DNA of 64,000 nt from Candidatus Electrothrix scaldis (lineage in GTDB: Bacteria > Desulfobacterota > Desulfobulbia > Desulfobulbales > Desulfobulbaceae), in the NCBI GenBank assembly GCA_033584155.1, contig CP138355.1:682001-746000 (forward strand), written 5' to 3'. Below are positions 52,384 through 62,039 of this stretch, in pieces. The notes beneath the pieces are model-generated. The model made no database searches. It was not told where the DNA came from and saw nothing but the letters and a program-made list of their open reading frames with translations. Position 1 is the stretch's first letter. Each line of letters starts with the position of its first letter. The translations under genes were made by a program, and so were the position numbers.

Positions 52384-54030
52384 ATGGATACGCAACCGAG
52401 CAGAAAAACAAAGTTTATTTTTATTACCGGCGGTGTACTCTCGTCCTTGGGCAAGGGCCTTGCTGCGGCTTCCATTGGTGCCCTTTTGGAGAGCCGAGGG
52501 ATGACTGTAACCTTTCAGAAGCTTGACCCCTACATCAATGTTGACCCAGGGACCATGAACCCTTTTCAGCATGGAGAGGTGTATGTGACCGATGACGGCG
52601 CAGAAACCGATTTGGACATGGGCCATTATGAGCGCTACACGGATGCGGTCATGGCTCAGAAAAATAACTATACCTCGGGCCGGATCTATTATTCGGTAAT
52701 CATGAAAGAGCGCCGAGGAGAGTATCTCGGGGGCACGGTGCAGATGATCCCCCATATCACGGATGAGATCAAGCAGGCTGTGATGCAGCTGGACGGCACC
52801 GTGGACGTAGCCATTATCGAAATCGGTGGTACTGTCGGTGATATTGAGGGCCTCCCCTTTATCGAGGCGATTCGGCAACTGCGCGGTGATCTGGGGCGGG
52901 AATACTCCCTCTATATTCACCTGACCTTGGTTCCTTTTATCAAGACTGCCGGAGAAATTAAGACCAAGCCGACACAACACTCTGTCAAAGAGTTACTGGC
53001 CTCGGGTATCCAGCCGGATATTCTGATCTGCCGGACCGAAGTTACTTTGGACGATTCGATCAAGAAAAAAATTGGCTTGTTCTGTAATATTGATGCCCGC
53101 TCGGTTATCACAGCCGTTGACGTGGAGACAATCTATGAACTGCCGCTCCGGTTGCATGAGGAGGAGGCAGATGATCGTATCCTGGAAAAATTAGGCATCT
53201 GGACAGGAGCGCCAAATATCAAGCCCTGGCAGGAGTTGGTCAAAAAAATCAAGAATCCTTCTCATACCGTTACCATTGGTATCACCGGGAAATATGTTGA
53301 ACTCAAGGAGGCTTACAAAAGTCTGCACGAGTCCTTAATCCACGGTGGTATAGCCAACGATACCAAAGTGGAGCTGAAATATATTGCTGCGGATGATCTG
53401 GAAGAGGGAAATTCCTCAGGCGAACTGGAACAATGCGATGGTATCCTGGTCCCTGGCGGTTTCGGGAGTCGGGGCACAGAAGGCAAAATTAAGGCCATAG
53501 CCTATGCTCGGGAAAACAAAGTTCCTTTCTTCGGTATCTGCCTGGGAATGCAACTGGCTGTGGTGGAATTCTCCCGCGCAGTTGCTGGCATAATAGGGGC
53601 TGATTCCAAGGAACTCAACCCGACGACCACAGACCCTATTATCTATCTAATGAAAGAATGGTTCGATTTTCGCAGTGGCAAGACCGAGATTCGGGATGAG
53701 AATTCCAATATGGGAGGCACACTTCGTCTTGGCGCGTATCCCTGTAAACTGCGGGAGGAGACCTTGGCCTATACTGCCTATCAGCAGGATGAGATCAGCG
53801 AACGGCATCGTCATCGCTATGAATTTAATAACGAATATCGTGAGCGTCTGGAGAAGGCAGGCCTCATAGTCAGTGGAACCTCTCCAGATAACACCCTGGT
53901 TGAAATCGTGGAGCTTGCTGACCATCCTTGGTTTCTCGGGTGCCAGTTTCACCCGGAATTCAAATCCAGTCCCATGAAGCCGCATCCGCTGTTCCGGGAT
54001 TTCATCAAAGCGGCTTTGCATAATAAATAA
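52384..54030 (+). CDS. pyrG: CTP synthase
   Basis: The 548-residue enzyme converts UTP to CTP with glutamine. The synthase domain starts [30 protein letters not shown], with the P-loop-like [10 protein letters not shown], and includes [38 protein letters not shown]. The glutaminase domain has the Cys nucleophile in FFGICLGMQ and His/Glu in QFHPEFKS. Length and motifs are standard. It is the first gene of pyrG-kdsA-kdsC-lptC, which makes CTP for CMP-Kdo activation and lipopolysaccharide export. Confidence 0.98.
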   Translation: MDTQPSRKTKFIFITGGVLSSLGKGLAAASIGALLESRGMTVTFQKLDPYINVDPGTMNPFQHGEVYVTDDGAETDLDMGHYERYTDAVMAQKNNYTSGRIYYSVIMKERRGEYLGGTVQMIPHITDEIKQAVMQLDGTVDVAIIEIGGTVGDIEGLPFIEAIRQLRGDLGREYSLYIHLTLVPFIKTAGEIKTKPTQHSVKELLASGIQPDILICRTEVTLDDSIKKKIGLFCNIDARSVITAVDVETIYELPLRLHEEEADDRILEKLGIWTGAPNIKPWQELVKKIKNPSHTVTIGITGKYVELKEAYKSLHESLIHGGIANDTKVELKYIAADDLEEGNSSGELEQCDGILVPGGFGSRGTEGKIKAIAYARENKVPFFGICLGMQLAVVEFSRAVAGIIGADSKELNPTTTDPIIYLMKEWFDFRSGKTEIRDENSNMGGTLRLGAYPCKLREETLAYTAYQQDEISERHRHRYEFNNEYRERLEKAGLIVSGTSPDNTLVEIVELADHPWFLGCQFHPEFKSSPMKPHPLFRDFIKAALHNK

Positions 54031-54078
54031 AAAGCTGCACTGGCTTACAGAGAAATTTTTTCCGGAGTTTGTGTTACG

Positions 54079-54936
54079 ATGAAATCCTTTACAATAGCGA
54101 CAGTCTCGGGGGGAAAACCCGTACCTGTCGGGCCTGAGCATCCTCTTTTATTGCTGGCTGGCCCTTGTGCTTTGGAGTCTGGTGAATTGGGATGGCGGAT
54201 TGCCACGGAAATGAAGGCGATATGTGAGAGATTAGGCATTTCATACGTCTTCAAGGCATCCTTTGATAAGGCAAATCGTACCTCCCTGGATTCCTTTCGT
54301 GGACCAGGGTTGCGAAACGGGTTGCGCCAACTGGATCGTATCCGCCAGGAAGTGGGCGTGCCGGTGGTCTCGGATGTCCATGAAACAAGCCAGATGGATC
54401 TTGCAGTAGATGCGCTTGATATTATTCAGATTCCGGCCTTTCTCTGTCGTCAAACCGACCTTCTTGTTGCTGCGGCAAAAACCGGAAAAACTGTGAACCT
54501 GAAAAAAGGGCAGTTTGTCTCTCCCTGGGATATGCAACATGCTGTGGAAAAATTGCGGGCTGCGGGCTGTGACCGGATTCTTCTGACAGAGCGGGGGGCG
54601 AGCTTCGGCTATAATAACCTGGTGGTGGATATGCGCTCGCTGCCTGTGATGCGTTCCTTTGGCTGCCCGGTTATCTTTGATGCCACCCATTCGGTGCAAT
54701 TACCTGGTGGTATGGGCGGAAGCTCCGGTGGACAACGGGAGTTCATTCCTACCTTGACCAGGGCAGCTATAGCTGCGGGGATTGATGGACTCTTTATGGA
54801 GGTACATCCTGATCCGGATAATGCCCTCTGTGACGGTCCCAACAGCATTCCTCTCAATGAGGTAGAGGCCTTACTGGAGCAACTGTTGGCTATACGGGAA
54901 ACTGTGCAGAAAGTGACTGATAACTTAGCAAATTGA
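54079..54936 (+). CDS. kdsA: 3-deoxy-8-phosphooctulonate synthase (Kdo8P synthase)
   Basis: The 285-residue enzyme condenses phosphoenolpyruvate and arabinose 5-phosphate. Motifs are [68 protein letters not shown] and [12 protein letters not shown]. The Cys in GPCALES, where E. coli has Asn, is the mark of the metal-dependent class of this enzyme as in Aquifex aeolicus. It ends four bases before kdsC, so the two are co-expressed. Confidence 0.96.
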   Translation: MKSFTIATVSGGKPVPVGPEHPLLLLAGPCALESGELGWRIATEMKAICERLGISYVFKASFDKANRTSLDSFRGPGLRNGLRQLDRIRQEVGVPVVSDVHETSQMDLAVDALDIIQIPAFLCRQTDLLVAAAKTGKTVNLKKGQFVSPWDMQHAVEKLRAAGCDRILLTERGASFGYNNLVVDMRSLPVMRSFGCPVIFDATHSVQLPGGMGGSSGGQREFIPTLTRAAIAAGIDGLFMEVHPDPDNALCDGPNSIPLNEVEALLEQLLAIRETVQKVTDNLAN

Positions 54937-54940
54937 TAAG

Positions 54941-55555
54941 ATGCCGGAATATTCTGATTGTGCATTGCGGGAGTCTCTTCGTGAACGGGCCATGAAGCGG
55001 GAGCAGCCTATTCTGCGCAGTAATGCTTGGCGGGCTGCTATGATGCAGGCCAAAAAAGTTAAGGTGCTCTTGCTCGATGTAGACGGTGTTCTCACTGATG
55101 GCACCCTTTTTTATGGCGCCACAGAAGAAGTAAAGGCCTTTAACACCTTAGATGGCTTTGGCTTACGGCTTCTCCGTGAGGCTGGAATTGCTGTTGGGAT
55201 AATTACAGCGCGCAGCTCAGAAGCGGTTTCTCGAAGGGCCAAAGAGCTCAAGTTGGAACATGTCTATACGGACTGTCGTAACAAGAAAGAGGCCTATGCG
55301 GCTATTCGTGAACAACAAGGTCTTCTCCCTGAGCAGACGGCCTTTATGGGAGATGACTGGCTGGATCTTCCGGTCTTGATGCAGGTCGGTTGCAGCTTTG
55401 CTCCTGCTAATGCCGCAGCAGAGGTCCGACGCCAGGTTGATTATGTGACAGAAAAAAGCGGAGGGCATGGAGCTGTTCGTGAGGCCTGTGAGCTGATTCT
55501 GGAGTCCAAGGACCTTCTTGCTGAGCTCCTGAAGAAATATATGCAGGTTCCCTGA
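54941..55555 (+). CDS. kdsC: 3-deoxy-D-manno-octulosonate 8-phosphate phosphatase
   Basis: The 204-residue HAD-superfamily protein has the catalytic pair in LLLDVDGVLTDG, followed by NTLDGFGLRLLREAGIAVGIITARSSEAV (motif II Thr/Ser), the Lys region and YTDCRNKKEAY, FMGDDWLDLPVL (motif IV Asp pair). It is a small type C0 HAD without a cap domain and forms tetramers. It dephosphorylates Kdo8P made by kdsA. Its stop overlaps the lptC start (TGATG). The N-terminal 38 residues before the domain are a little longer than usual; an internal start is possible. Confidence 0.94.
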   Translation: MPEYSDCALRESLRERAMKREQPILRSNAWRAAMMQAKKVKVLLLDVDGVLTDGTLFYGATEEVKAFNTLDGFGLRLLREAGIAVGIITARSSEAVSRRAKELKLEHVYTDCRNKKEAYAAIREQQGLLPEQTAFMGDDWLDLPVLMQVGCSFAPANAAAEVRRQVDYVTEKSGGHGAVREACELILESKDLLAELLKKYMQVP

Positions 55556-56121
55556 TGATAGGAAGTTATCGTAATCTTCTCTGGGTGATACCGGTTGGTG
55601 TGCTTGCTACCAGCCCCTTATGGAAAGGATATGTAGGGGATTTCTTGAAGCCGAGAGGTGGCTACGACGAGGTTGCAGAACGGGCCTACCAGGAGCAGTC
55701 GCAGGATTTTGTTATGGATGATGTCGTCATCGCCTTTACAACAGAGGGTGTCCAGACATGGACCATTAAGGCTAAGCAGGCGCAAACGGGTGAGACAGAC
55801 AGGGAAATCCAGATGACGGATGTTGATGCCCTGTATCATAAAAAGGGCGAATCACCCATCAGTATAATCAGCAAAAAAGGGAAGTACCATATGGATGATC
55901 AGCATCTCACCTTAATTGATGATGTTGTGATCGTCAAACCGTTGCAATATGAAGAGATGTACTCCGATCTGCTGCATTATTATGATACGAATAAGATGCT
56001 GATCAGTCCTGGAGATGTGGAAATAAAGGGGCCTAAGTTCAATCTTAAGGCGGGTAGGATGGATTATGATGTCTCTTCTGGTGCTTATGATTTTAACAAC
56101 AGGGTAGAGGTGGTGCTGTAA
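55555..56121 (+). CDS. lptC: LPS export protein LptC
   Basis: The 188-residue protein has one N-terminal membrane segment (about 7-22) and a periplasmic beta-jellyroll: VMDDVVIAFTTEGVQTWTIKAKQAQ, IQMTDVDALYHKKGESPISIISKKGKYHMDDQHLTLIDDVVIVKP. This fits LptC, which passes lipopolysaccharide from the inner-membrane LptBFG to LptA. The position right after kdsC supports the call, as the same order occurs in many Gram-negative bacteria. lptA and lptB are not downstream here; the genes that follow are in the opposite direction. Confidence 0.88.
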   Translation: MIGSYRNLLWVIPVGVLATSPLWKGYVGDFLKPRGGYDEVAERAYQEQSQDFVMDDVVIAFTTEGVQTWTIKAKQAQTGETDREIQMTDVDALYHKKGESPISIISKKGKYHMDDQHLTLIDDVVIVKPLQYEEMYSDLLHYYDTNKMLISPGDVEIKGPKFNLKAGRMDYDVSSGAYDFNNRVEVVL

Positions 56122-56145
56122 CGCTGTAAGCGTATGCGTAAATTT

Positions 56146-56175
56146 AAAAACATCCCTCCAAGGAGGGATGTTTTT
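56146..56175. terminator. Bidirectional terminator between lptC and the selenoprotein gene
   Basis: AAAAACATCCCTCC-AA-GGAGGGATGTTTTT is a perfect 14-bp stem with A and T runs in both directions, placed between convergent genes. Confidence 0.95.
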
Positions 56176-56189
56176 ATCTGATACCTGTT

Positions 56190-57986
56190 TTATTTCTTTT
56201 CTTTTTTCCCATGAGGAGTAATCGTAGGCATCTCTGCCGATTCAGAAGCCGTAGCTTGCTCTGGCTCTGGCGCTTCTGTCGGTTTTTCCAGAGTATCTTT
56301 CTTTCCTTCTGACTCCTCCTTCTTTTCTTCCTCTGTTGGTTCCTGTTTCGTTTCCTGCTTCTGTGTCTGTGTCTGTGCTTGGGTTTTGGCCGAGCATCCT
56401 AAGCGCTTTGCTTTTTCCGCAAAAACAAAGTGATCGTCATGCTCAGATGTGTGGCATTGGAGACAAACCTTTTCATCCGGGATGGTAACAGGTACCTTAC
56501 CTTGGCCTGCACTATGTGCGGCAGCTGGCCCATGACAGGCCTCACAGCCAACGTTTTTTAGCGTTTTAGGAAGCATTAAGAGGAGATTAGCAGCCTTGAC
56601 CTTATCGGGGGCATAAAAGGGCAGGGTCACATGGCAGATCAGGCAGTCCTCATTAAACTGCTGATTATTTTTTTCCAGCGTTGTCCAGGCTAGTGCATGT
56701 TTGCTTTTCTGCCAGATGGCTGTCTGGGCGGCATGGCATTCCTGGCATTTCTGGGAACCCACGAGATCCTGCAGGGTGATTGTCGGATCATTAAGACCTG
56801 TTTGCGCAAGTCTTTGCTGGTTGATTGCGTTTGCCTTTTGAATTGCCCGATGGACAATTTGTTTAACCTCGGGTTCTTCCGGCAAAGAGGTCTGTAATGG
56901 AATAAAGCGATTAGTATACTTGCATAACCCCTCTTCCTCTTGTGAGGCATCTCTGCTGGCTTTCAGAGTTTTTATGCTCTGGGCAAGTTGTTTTTTCTCT
57001 GTGAGGAGTTTTTTATACTCCTTATCTTTTGCCAGTGCTTTCTTTTCTTTCTGCTTTTCCATGCGGGTAAGCTGCTGCTCCACCCTTTTCAGACGATCCT
57101 CTTCAGCTTTAATTCGAGTAAAGGACTTATCTGTCCATTGTCCGGCCTCTGTCCAGTTGATGTGCATCATGCCCAGATATTTTCCCCGTGTTCCTGTTTG
57201 AGCAATAAGCGTTTCATCTACCTTATAAGGGGCTGTGGTTGGTGCGGCATGGCCTGAACCAAGAATCAGATGCAGTCCACCTACGGTTTCAGCTATTTCC
57301 TTGTTAATTTGATAGGAATAGCTTGAAAGGAGGATCGTCATATCGACCTTCTGACCAATTTTGGCCAATGCTTTGGGTAAAACCTCCTGCCAAGGAAGGA
57401 TGGTATACCCTTTCTTTTCCCCTTCTCCGTCATGCTCTCCCTGATCATCAGTAAGCCCGAACAAAGCTATCTTTACTCCACCAACTTTCGTAATAAGATG
57501 CGGAGTAAAAAGAGGTTGTTTTTTCTCAGGATCAACAAGGTTCATGGAGAGCCAAACGGTTTTATGCCGCTCCTGCAGCTCCTTGAGAAAATCGATACCA
57601 CCAGCCAGATCATGCGCACCTATGCCTATAGCCTGGCAGTTCATAGCCTGCATAGCAGCAGCAATACCATCGGCTTGGGCTTTTTCCGCCAGTTCCCTTT
57701 TGGCCTGTAGCTTTGCGTGTTGAAAGAGCAAAGAACCGCTATCGAGAAAGAGAGCTGGAAGCTTCTCTTTCTCCGCCAGTTTTCTTATTTGTAATGCTTT
57801 TCTGGACAGTCCGCCCAGTTGTTTTTTCTTTCAACCGCAGGGCTGGAGTTCTCCTCGAACGTCATTCCCATAAAAGAGTAAAAATTCTTCTGCCCAGGAT
57901 GTTGGAACTACGGTGAGGAGTATAATAAGCAGAACAAAATGCGGGGCCACACGTTTTACCAGAGAGAGCAAAGCAGGATGATTCAT
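56190..57986 (-). CDS. Putative selenoprotein: 5'-nucleotidase-like phosphoesterase fused to tetrahaem cytochrome
   Basis: The reading frame runs from ATG 57986 to the stop at 56190 through one in-frame UGA (57833-57831), which I read as selenocysteine 52. The N-terminus (MNHPALLSLVKRVAPHFVLLIILL...) is a signal peptide. Next comes GNDVRGELQPCG-U-KKKQLGGLSRKA, a 5'-nucleotidase/phosphoesterase-like start in which, as I recall, relatives have PCGC. A phosphoesterase-like domain (about 45-280), a charged coiled coil (about 300-360) and a cytochrome domain follow. The four CxxCH sites are CQECH, CLICH, CEACH and CLQCH. A Lys/Glu/Gln-rich tail ends it. A SECIS-like hairpin follows the UGA. It is probably periplasmic or outer-surface. 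Without readthrough only 51 residues would be made, and the 57731 start gives a product lacking a signal peptide. Confidence 0.85.
57802..57833 (-). promoter_or_regulatory. Selenocysteine UGA codon and bacterial SECIS-like hairpin
   Basis: On the minus strand UGA (57833-57831) is followed by 12 bases, then CTGGGC-GGACT-GTCCAG (57818-57802), a 6-bp stem (one G-U pair) with a 5-base loop starting GG. The apical loop begins 18 bases after the UGA. Bacterial SECIS elements for SelB typically have such a small stem with a G-containing loop at about this distance, as in E. coli fdhF (loop GGUCU). SelB binding is inferred. Confidence 0.75.
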
Positions 57987-58082
57987 AGTATGAATATATA
58001 GAGTGTTTATGAGTTTTCCGATACGGGATTCTTCTGAGCCAGCAAGGATCAGTGAAAAAATGATCTTTTTCTTCGCGGCCTC

Positions 58083-59441
58083 TTATCCCTGTCGTTTGAT
58101 ATTCTTTTGTTGTTGGGCCCGTTGCTGAAGAATTTTTCGCCATTTGGTCAGGCGATCATGGATAACAGCTTCAAAGCCTCTTTCCGTGGGCAGGTAAAAA
58201 CGCTTACCTGCAAGTGGCTCCGGCAGATGTTCCTGAACAACCAGCCCGTCCTCAGCATCATGGGCATATTGATAGTCCTTGCCGTACCCAATTTTTTTCA
58301 TCAGCCCGGTAGGGGCATTCCGTAGATGAAGGGGAACGGAGAGGGAGCCGAAGCGACGTATTTCATTTTTAACCTTTTTTTCCGTTAAATACAAGGCATT
58401 GCTTTTCGGTGCCGTAGCAAGATACACCGTAACCTGGTACAAAGCCAGTTCTCCCTCTGGAGAGCCCAACATTTCATAGGCCCTTCGGCAGCTTATGGCA
58501 ACTTCGAGAGCCCTTGGATCACTGACACCGATATCCTCGCTGGCAAAGCGAATCAGGCGCCGAGCAATATAGAGCGGATCCTCGCCACTCACCAGCATCC
58601 TTCCCAGCCAATAACAGGCCCCGTCTGGATCACTGTCGCGCAGGCTTTTATGCAGGGCTGAAATGAGATTATAATGCTCTTCTCCTGCACGATCATAGCG
58701 GAGTGTCTGCCCCTGGAGCACTTCATGAACAGTTTCGCGCGTAATAACCAGCGGAGCATCACCTTCTTTTTTTACTATGAGAAGTGCTGCTGTTTCAAGG
58801 TAATTCAAGGCTCGCCGGCAGTCACCATCAGCGGCTCGGGCGATCATGGTGGCGATTTCTTCTTCCAGGGCAATGCCATAGTTTCCCAGTCCAGAAGCTT
58901 GGTTCTGGACGGCGCGTTGAAGAATACCTGTGATGTCCTCCACGGCAAGGGGCTGGAGGAGCAGCATCTGGCAACGGGAAAGCAGGGGGGCTATCACCTC
59001 AAAAGAGGGGTTTTCCGTAGTTGCGCCGATGAGTGTCAGGAGACCACTTTCCACATGAGGGAGGAGTGCGTCCTGTTGACTTTTATTGAAACGATGAATC
59101 TCATCGACAAAAAGGATTGTTTGCCCCCCTTCCTCACCTTTTTTTTCTTTTGTCTCATCAACAATTTTTCTGATCTCTTTTACCCCGGATAACACGGCGG
59201 AAAAGAATATGAAATCAGCCTGGATGCTGTGGGCCAGTATAGAGGCCAGAGTGGTCTTGCCAGAGCCGGGCGGGCCCCAGAGAAGCAAAGAAGGGATTTT
59301 GCCCTTGCTTATTAATTCGTGAAGCAATCTTCCTCTGCCGACAAGATGTTCTTGTCCGTAAAAGTCATCCAGGGAAACCGGGCGCATACGCTCCGCCAGC
59401 GGTATAGCATTACGATGCTCTTGTTTTTTGTTTTTATACAT
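58083..59441 (-). CDS. rarA: Replication-associated recombination protein RarA/MgsA
   Basis: The 452-residue AAA+ ATPase has PLAERMRPVSLDDFYGQEHLVGRGRLL, Walker A in LLWGPPGSGKTTLASILA, Walker B in ILFVDEIHRFNKSQQDALLPHVE, sensor 1 in IGATTENPSFEV, and C-terminal HGLxxxxR-like residues plus SAxHKSLRDSDPDGA, all typical of RarA (human WRNIP1 homologue). It acts at stalled replication forks with the clamp and SSB. I chose ATG 59441; ATG 59489 would add 16 residues without a better ribosome site. It precedes the selenoprotein gene by 96 bases on the same strand. Confidence 0.95.
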   Translation of the reverse strand: MYKNKKQEHRNAIPLAERMRPVSLDDFYGQEHLVGRGRLLHELISKGKIPSLLLWGPPGSGKTTLASILAHSIQADFIFFSAVLSGVKEIRKIVDETKEKKGEEGGQTILFVDEIHRFNKSQQDALLPHVESGLLTLIGATTENPSFEVIAPLLSRCQMLLLQPLAVEDITGILQRAVQNQASGLGNYGIALEEEIATMIARAADGDCRRALNYLETAALLIVKKEGDAPLVITRETVHEVLQGQTLRYDRAGEEHYNLISALHKSLRDSDPDGACYWLGRMLVSGEDPLYIARRLIRFASEDIGVSDPRALEVAISCRRAYEMLGSPEGELALYQVTVYLATAPKSNALYLTEKKVKNEIRRFGSLSVPLHLRNAPTGLMKKIGYGKDYQYAHDAEDGLVVQEHLPEPLAGKRFYLPTERGFEAVIHDRLTKWRKILQQRAQQQKNIKRQG

Positions 59442-59761
59442 AGAACAGTGTCTTGATCCGAGAAGGGAATGTGGAGAATATGATAACATGGAATGAGAAA
59501 ATTATGCAGAAGAATTTCTGCGGCTACGCCACTGTATTATTTGATGAGTTTTGCTTTTTTTATTTTTCCGAAAGGAAAATTTTGAACGATTTCTTCTTGA
59601 AAAAGAATAATTAATCGCCGCTGTTGCCTTGTCCGAAAGTCAATGGTAGAATGTTGATAGAATTCTTTTGCCTGCGAAAGAAAAGACGAGGACATTTGTC
59701 GTATGGATCAGCTCCCGCGATACCCTTCATTCGCTAAAAATTGACCTAAAGAGTACTTATA

Positions 59762-61333
59762 ATGCTGCCGGATATCCTGTTGGTTGCGGACGATCCTAAA
59801 CTCTGTCAACAGGTTACTGATATCTTGTATGAATATGATGTGGACTGGTGCTTCGCTTACGAGGCCTTGAACATTTGTATTCATCAACCGGTCAGAGTTG
59901 TCTTTGTTGTTCAGGACTTGCCAGGGGCCAGCGGACTGGAGTTGTTTGACAGTCTTCACGAGGCTCGACCTGGTCTGCTTGGTTTTTTGATCGTGGATAG
60001 AGAAGCGGCCGGGAGCCTTTGTCCTGCGGCAATGGATAGCGGTTTTGCGGGATTGTTTTCTCCACCTCTTGATCCTGATCATGTGAGGGAACGGGTCGCC
60101 AAGGCAATGGAGTCAGCGGCTCTGCGGGAAGAAAATGCCCGCCTCCGTGCCCTCCTGCCCCTCTACGGACTGGGAGAGCATTTCATGTCCTCCACCAGTC
60201 AGCACGATGTCCTTGAAAGTCTTCTCAATGTTATTGGTGATCAGACTGCTGCGGACAGCCTGTCGGTGATGCTCTATGACGAGGAAGAAGGTGTCCTGCG
60301 TATTGCCGCTTCCCGGGGAATTCCTGAAGAGATGATTGATCAAATCAGGATCAAACCCGGTGATAAAATCGCAGGTCGGGTTTTTCAGGAACGCACACCG
60401 GTTATTCTGAACCAGGAGACCCAGAGTGACTCCAGGTTTGCTGATCTCCTGAAACGACCGGAAATTGTCTCTGCTGTTTCCTTTCCTATGATTGTCCGGG
60501 ATAAAATCCTCGGTGTCCTGAATGTCAGTTATACAGACGGTGATATCCGTTTTGCTGACTCCGATATAGAAATTCTCGGTATCTTCAGTACCCAGGCTGC
60601 TCTGGCCATAGAAAATGTTCATGCCTTTGAATCTGTGGCCCAGGAGGCCCGGTTGCAAGCCTTACTGGAGCAGTATGTTGCACCGGAAGTTGCAGAAGTG
60701 CTGCTAGCCAGTGATGCTGCTCTCACCACCGGCCTTGGGGAAGTGAAAGAGGCAACAGTCCTTTTTGCAGACATCCGGAATTTTACGGGGATGGTTCAGG
60801 AGATTCCTTTGGCTGTCCTGCGCGATTTCCTTAACGAGTTTTTTCAGGTCTTCACGGAAACCATTTTTGAATACCGGGGCACGGTGGATAAATTTATGGG
60901 AGATGCTGTCCTGGCAATTTTCGGCGCCCTGATAGAACTTGAGCATCCCTCCTTTACAGCTATAGAGACCGCCCTTGCCATCCGCAAACGCTTTGCTGTC
61001 CTCAAAGAGGACTGGCAGGCGAGGAACCCTTTTTTTACCACTATTGATCTGGGATTTGCCGTGACCAGAGGTGAGATGTTCCTTGGGAATGTGGGCTCGG
61101 CGAGGCGCTTGGATTATACGGTTATTGGTACTGAGGTGAACATTGCTCAGCGCTTGGCTTCAAAGGCAACGTCTTCCAGAATATATATAACAGACAAGGT
61201 CCTTGATGATTTAAGGCAAAAACAGCTTGACCACAAGGTGGTGGTAAAAGATGTGGGCAAGATGGCGTTGAAAGGTGTACAATATTCAGTCCCAACCTTT
61301 AGTGTGTTGGGATTAAAAGAAGAAATAGAATAA
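59762..61333 (+). CDS. Class III adenylate cyclase with receiver-like and GAF domains
   Basis: The 523-residue protein has a receiver-like N-terminus (about 1-115; LPDILLVADD, VVQDLPGASG), a GAF domain (about 150-305) and a class III cyclase domain (about 330-515). The cyclase has both metal Asp residues in FADIRNFTGM and KFMGDAVLAIFG. The Lys in DKFMGD and the Asp in LDYTVIGTEVN specify ATP, and N/R in NIAQRL stabilise the transition state. It should make cAMP in the cytosol in response to a small ligand or phosphorylation. The phosphorylated Asp of the receiver is uncertain. Confidence 0.92.
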   Translation: MLPDILLVADDPKLCQQVTDILYEYDVDWCFAYEALNICIHQPVRVVFVVQDLPGASGLELFDSLHEARPGLLGFLIVDREAAGSLCPAAMDSGFAGLFSPPLDPDHVRERVAKAMESAALREENARLRALLPLYGLGEHFMSSTSQHDVLESLLNVIGDQTAADSLSVMLYDEEEGVLRIAASRGIPEEMIDQIRIKPGDKIAGRVFQERTPVILNQETQSDSRFADLLKRPEIVSAVSFPMIVRDKILGVLNVSYTDGDIRFADSDIEILGIFSTQAALAIENVHAFESVAQEARLQALLEQYVAPEVAEVLLASDAALTTGLGEVKEATVLFADIRNFTGMVQEIPLAVLRDFLNEFFQVFTETIFEYRGTVDKFMGDAVLAIFGALIELEHPSFTAIETALAIRKRFAVLKEDWQARNPFFTTIDLGFAVTRGEMFLGNVGSARRLDYTVIGTEVNIAQRLASKATSSRIYITDKVLDDLRQKQLDHKVVVKDVGKMALKGVQYSVPTFSVLGLKEEIE

Positions 61334-61365
61334 TGAAGGGGGAGAAAAAAAGGTCCTACGCGTGG

Positions 61366-61773
61366 TTACGACATTCTTTTATGGTGTTCAGTAATAGCAT
61401 TCAATAAATTTCTTACACTGTTCCCTTCACTATCCCGGGTGAACTCGACACCCATAATAAAGTTTCTGCGTTGTCCTTGCTGGAAAATATTGAACCAGAG
61501 CGGCAAGGCTCGGACCTTGAAATCCTCATCAGGGTTTGCTGTGTGCCCCAAGAAAATATTGAGAAAGAGAAGGCTGTTTTCCTGTGTTGAATAAAAAAAA
61601 TGATAATTATGATCCATAATTTCACTCAAGAGTAAACAGGCGCTGTTTTTTGTCAGGTCGAAGAGTCGTCCTCGCAGAGGACCTGCCAGAACTTTTCCGG
61701 TTCCTGCATGTTGTGCTGTAATCTCTATTGGAACAGAGTTTCTGCGTGTTATCTTAGGTTCTGCTGAGATCAT
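61366..61773 (-). CDS. Conserved small protein, possible PilZ-like
   Basis: The 135-residue protein starts MISAEPKITRRNSVPIEITAQHAGTGK and contains GQRRNFIMGVEFTRDSEGNSVRNLLNAITEHH. The TRRNSVPIEI start and the later RRNFIMGVEF strand resemble PilZ domains, which bind c-di-GMP, but the required RxxxR and D/NxSxxG are not clearly present. I call the similarity weak. ATG 61773 is preferred to GTG 61800. It is convergent with the cyclase gene. Confidence 0.5.
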   Translation of the reverse strand: MISAEPKITRRNSVPIEITAQHAGTGKVLAGPLRGRLFDLTKNSACLLLSEIMDHNYHFFYSTQENSLLFLNIFLGHTANPDEDFKVRALPLWFNIFQQGQRRNFIMGVEFTRDSEGNSVRNLLNAITEHHKRMS

Positions 61774-62039
61774 CTTTTCTTGCCGGAAAAAAGCCCTCAC
61801 AATCGCTGTTTTTCAGTTTCCCAAGGAAACAGAACTATGAGCAGCTGAAAAAAAAATGTTCTGCTACAGGGAAAAAAGCGTTGTTGAGAATACATTGCTT
61901 ATAATAGCCTCTCTTTGATTGTTTATCATAAATTTTTCTTTTTACCAGTAAAAAGCACATGCTTTTTACGTCTCACATTGTGGCGAAAGTATCAGGGTTT
62001 AAAAAGTTGTATTTCTTTTCATAAGTTGGAGTTGTTTCA

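Noticed and set aside
57862-58143. Separate minus-strand ORF of 93 codons starting at 58143
   Set aside because: It is in another frame than the selenoprotein and overlaps the rarA end; it has no domain-like sequence.
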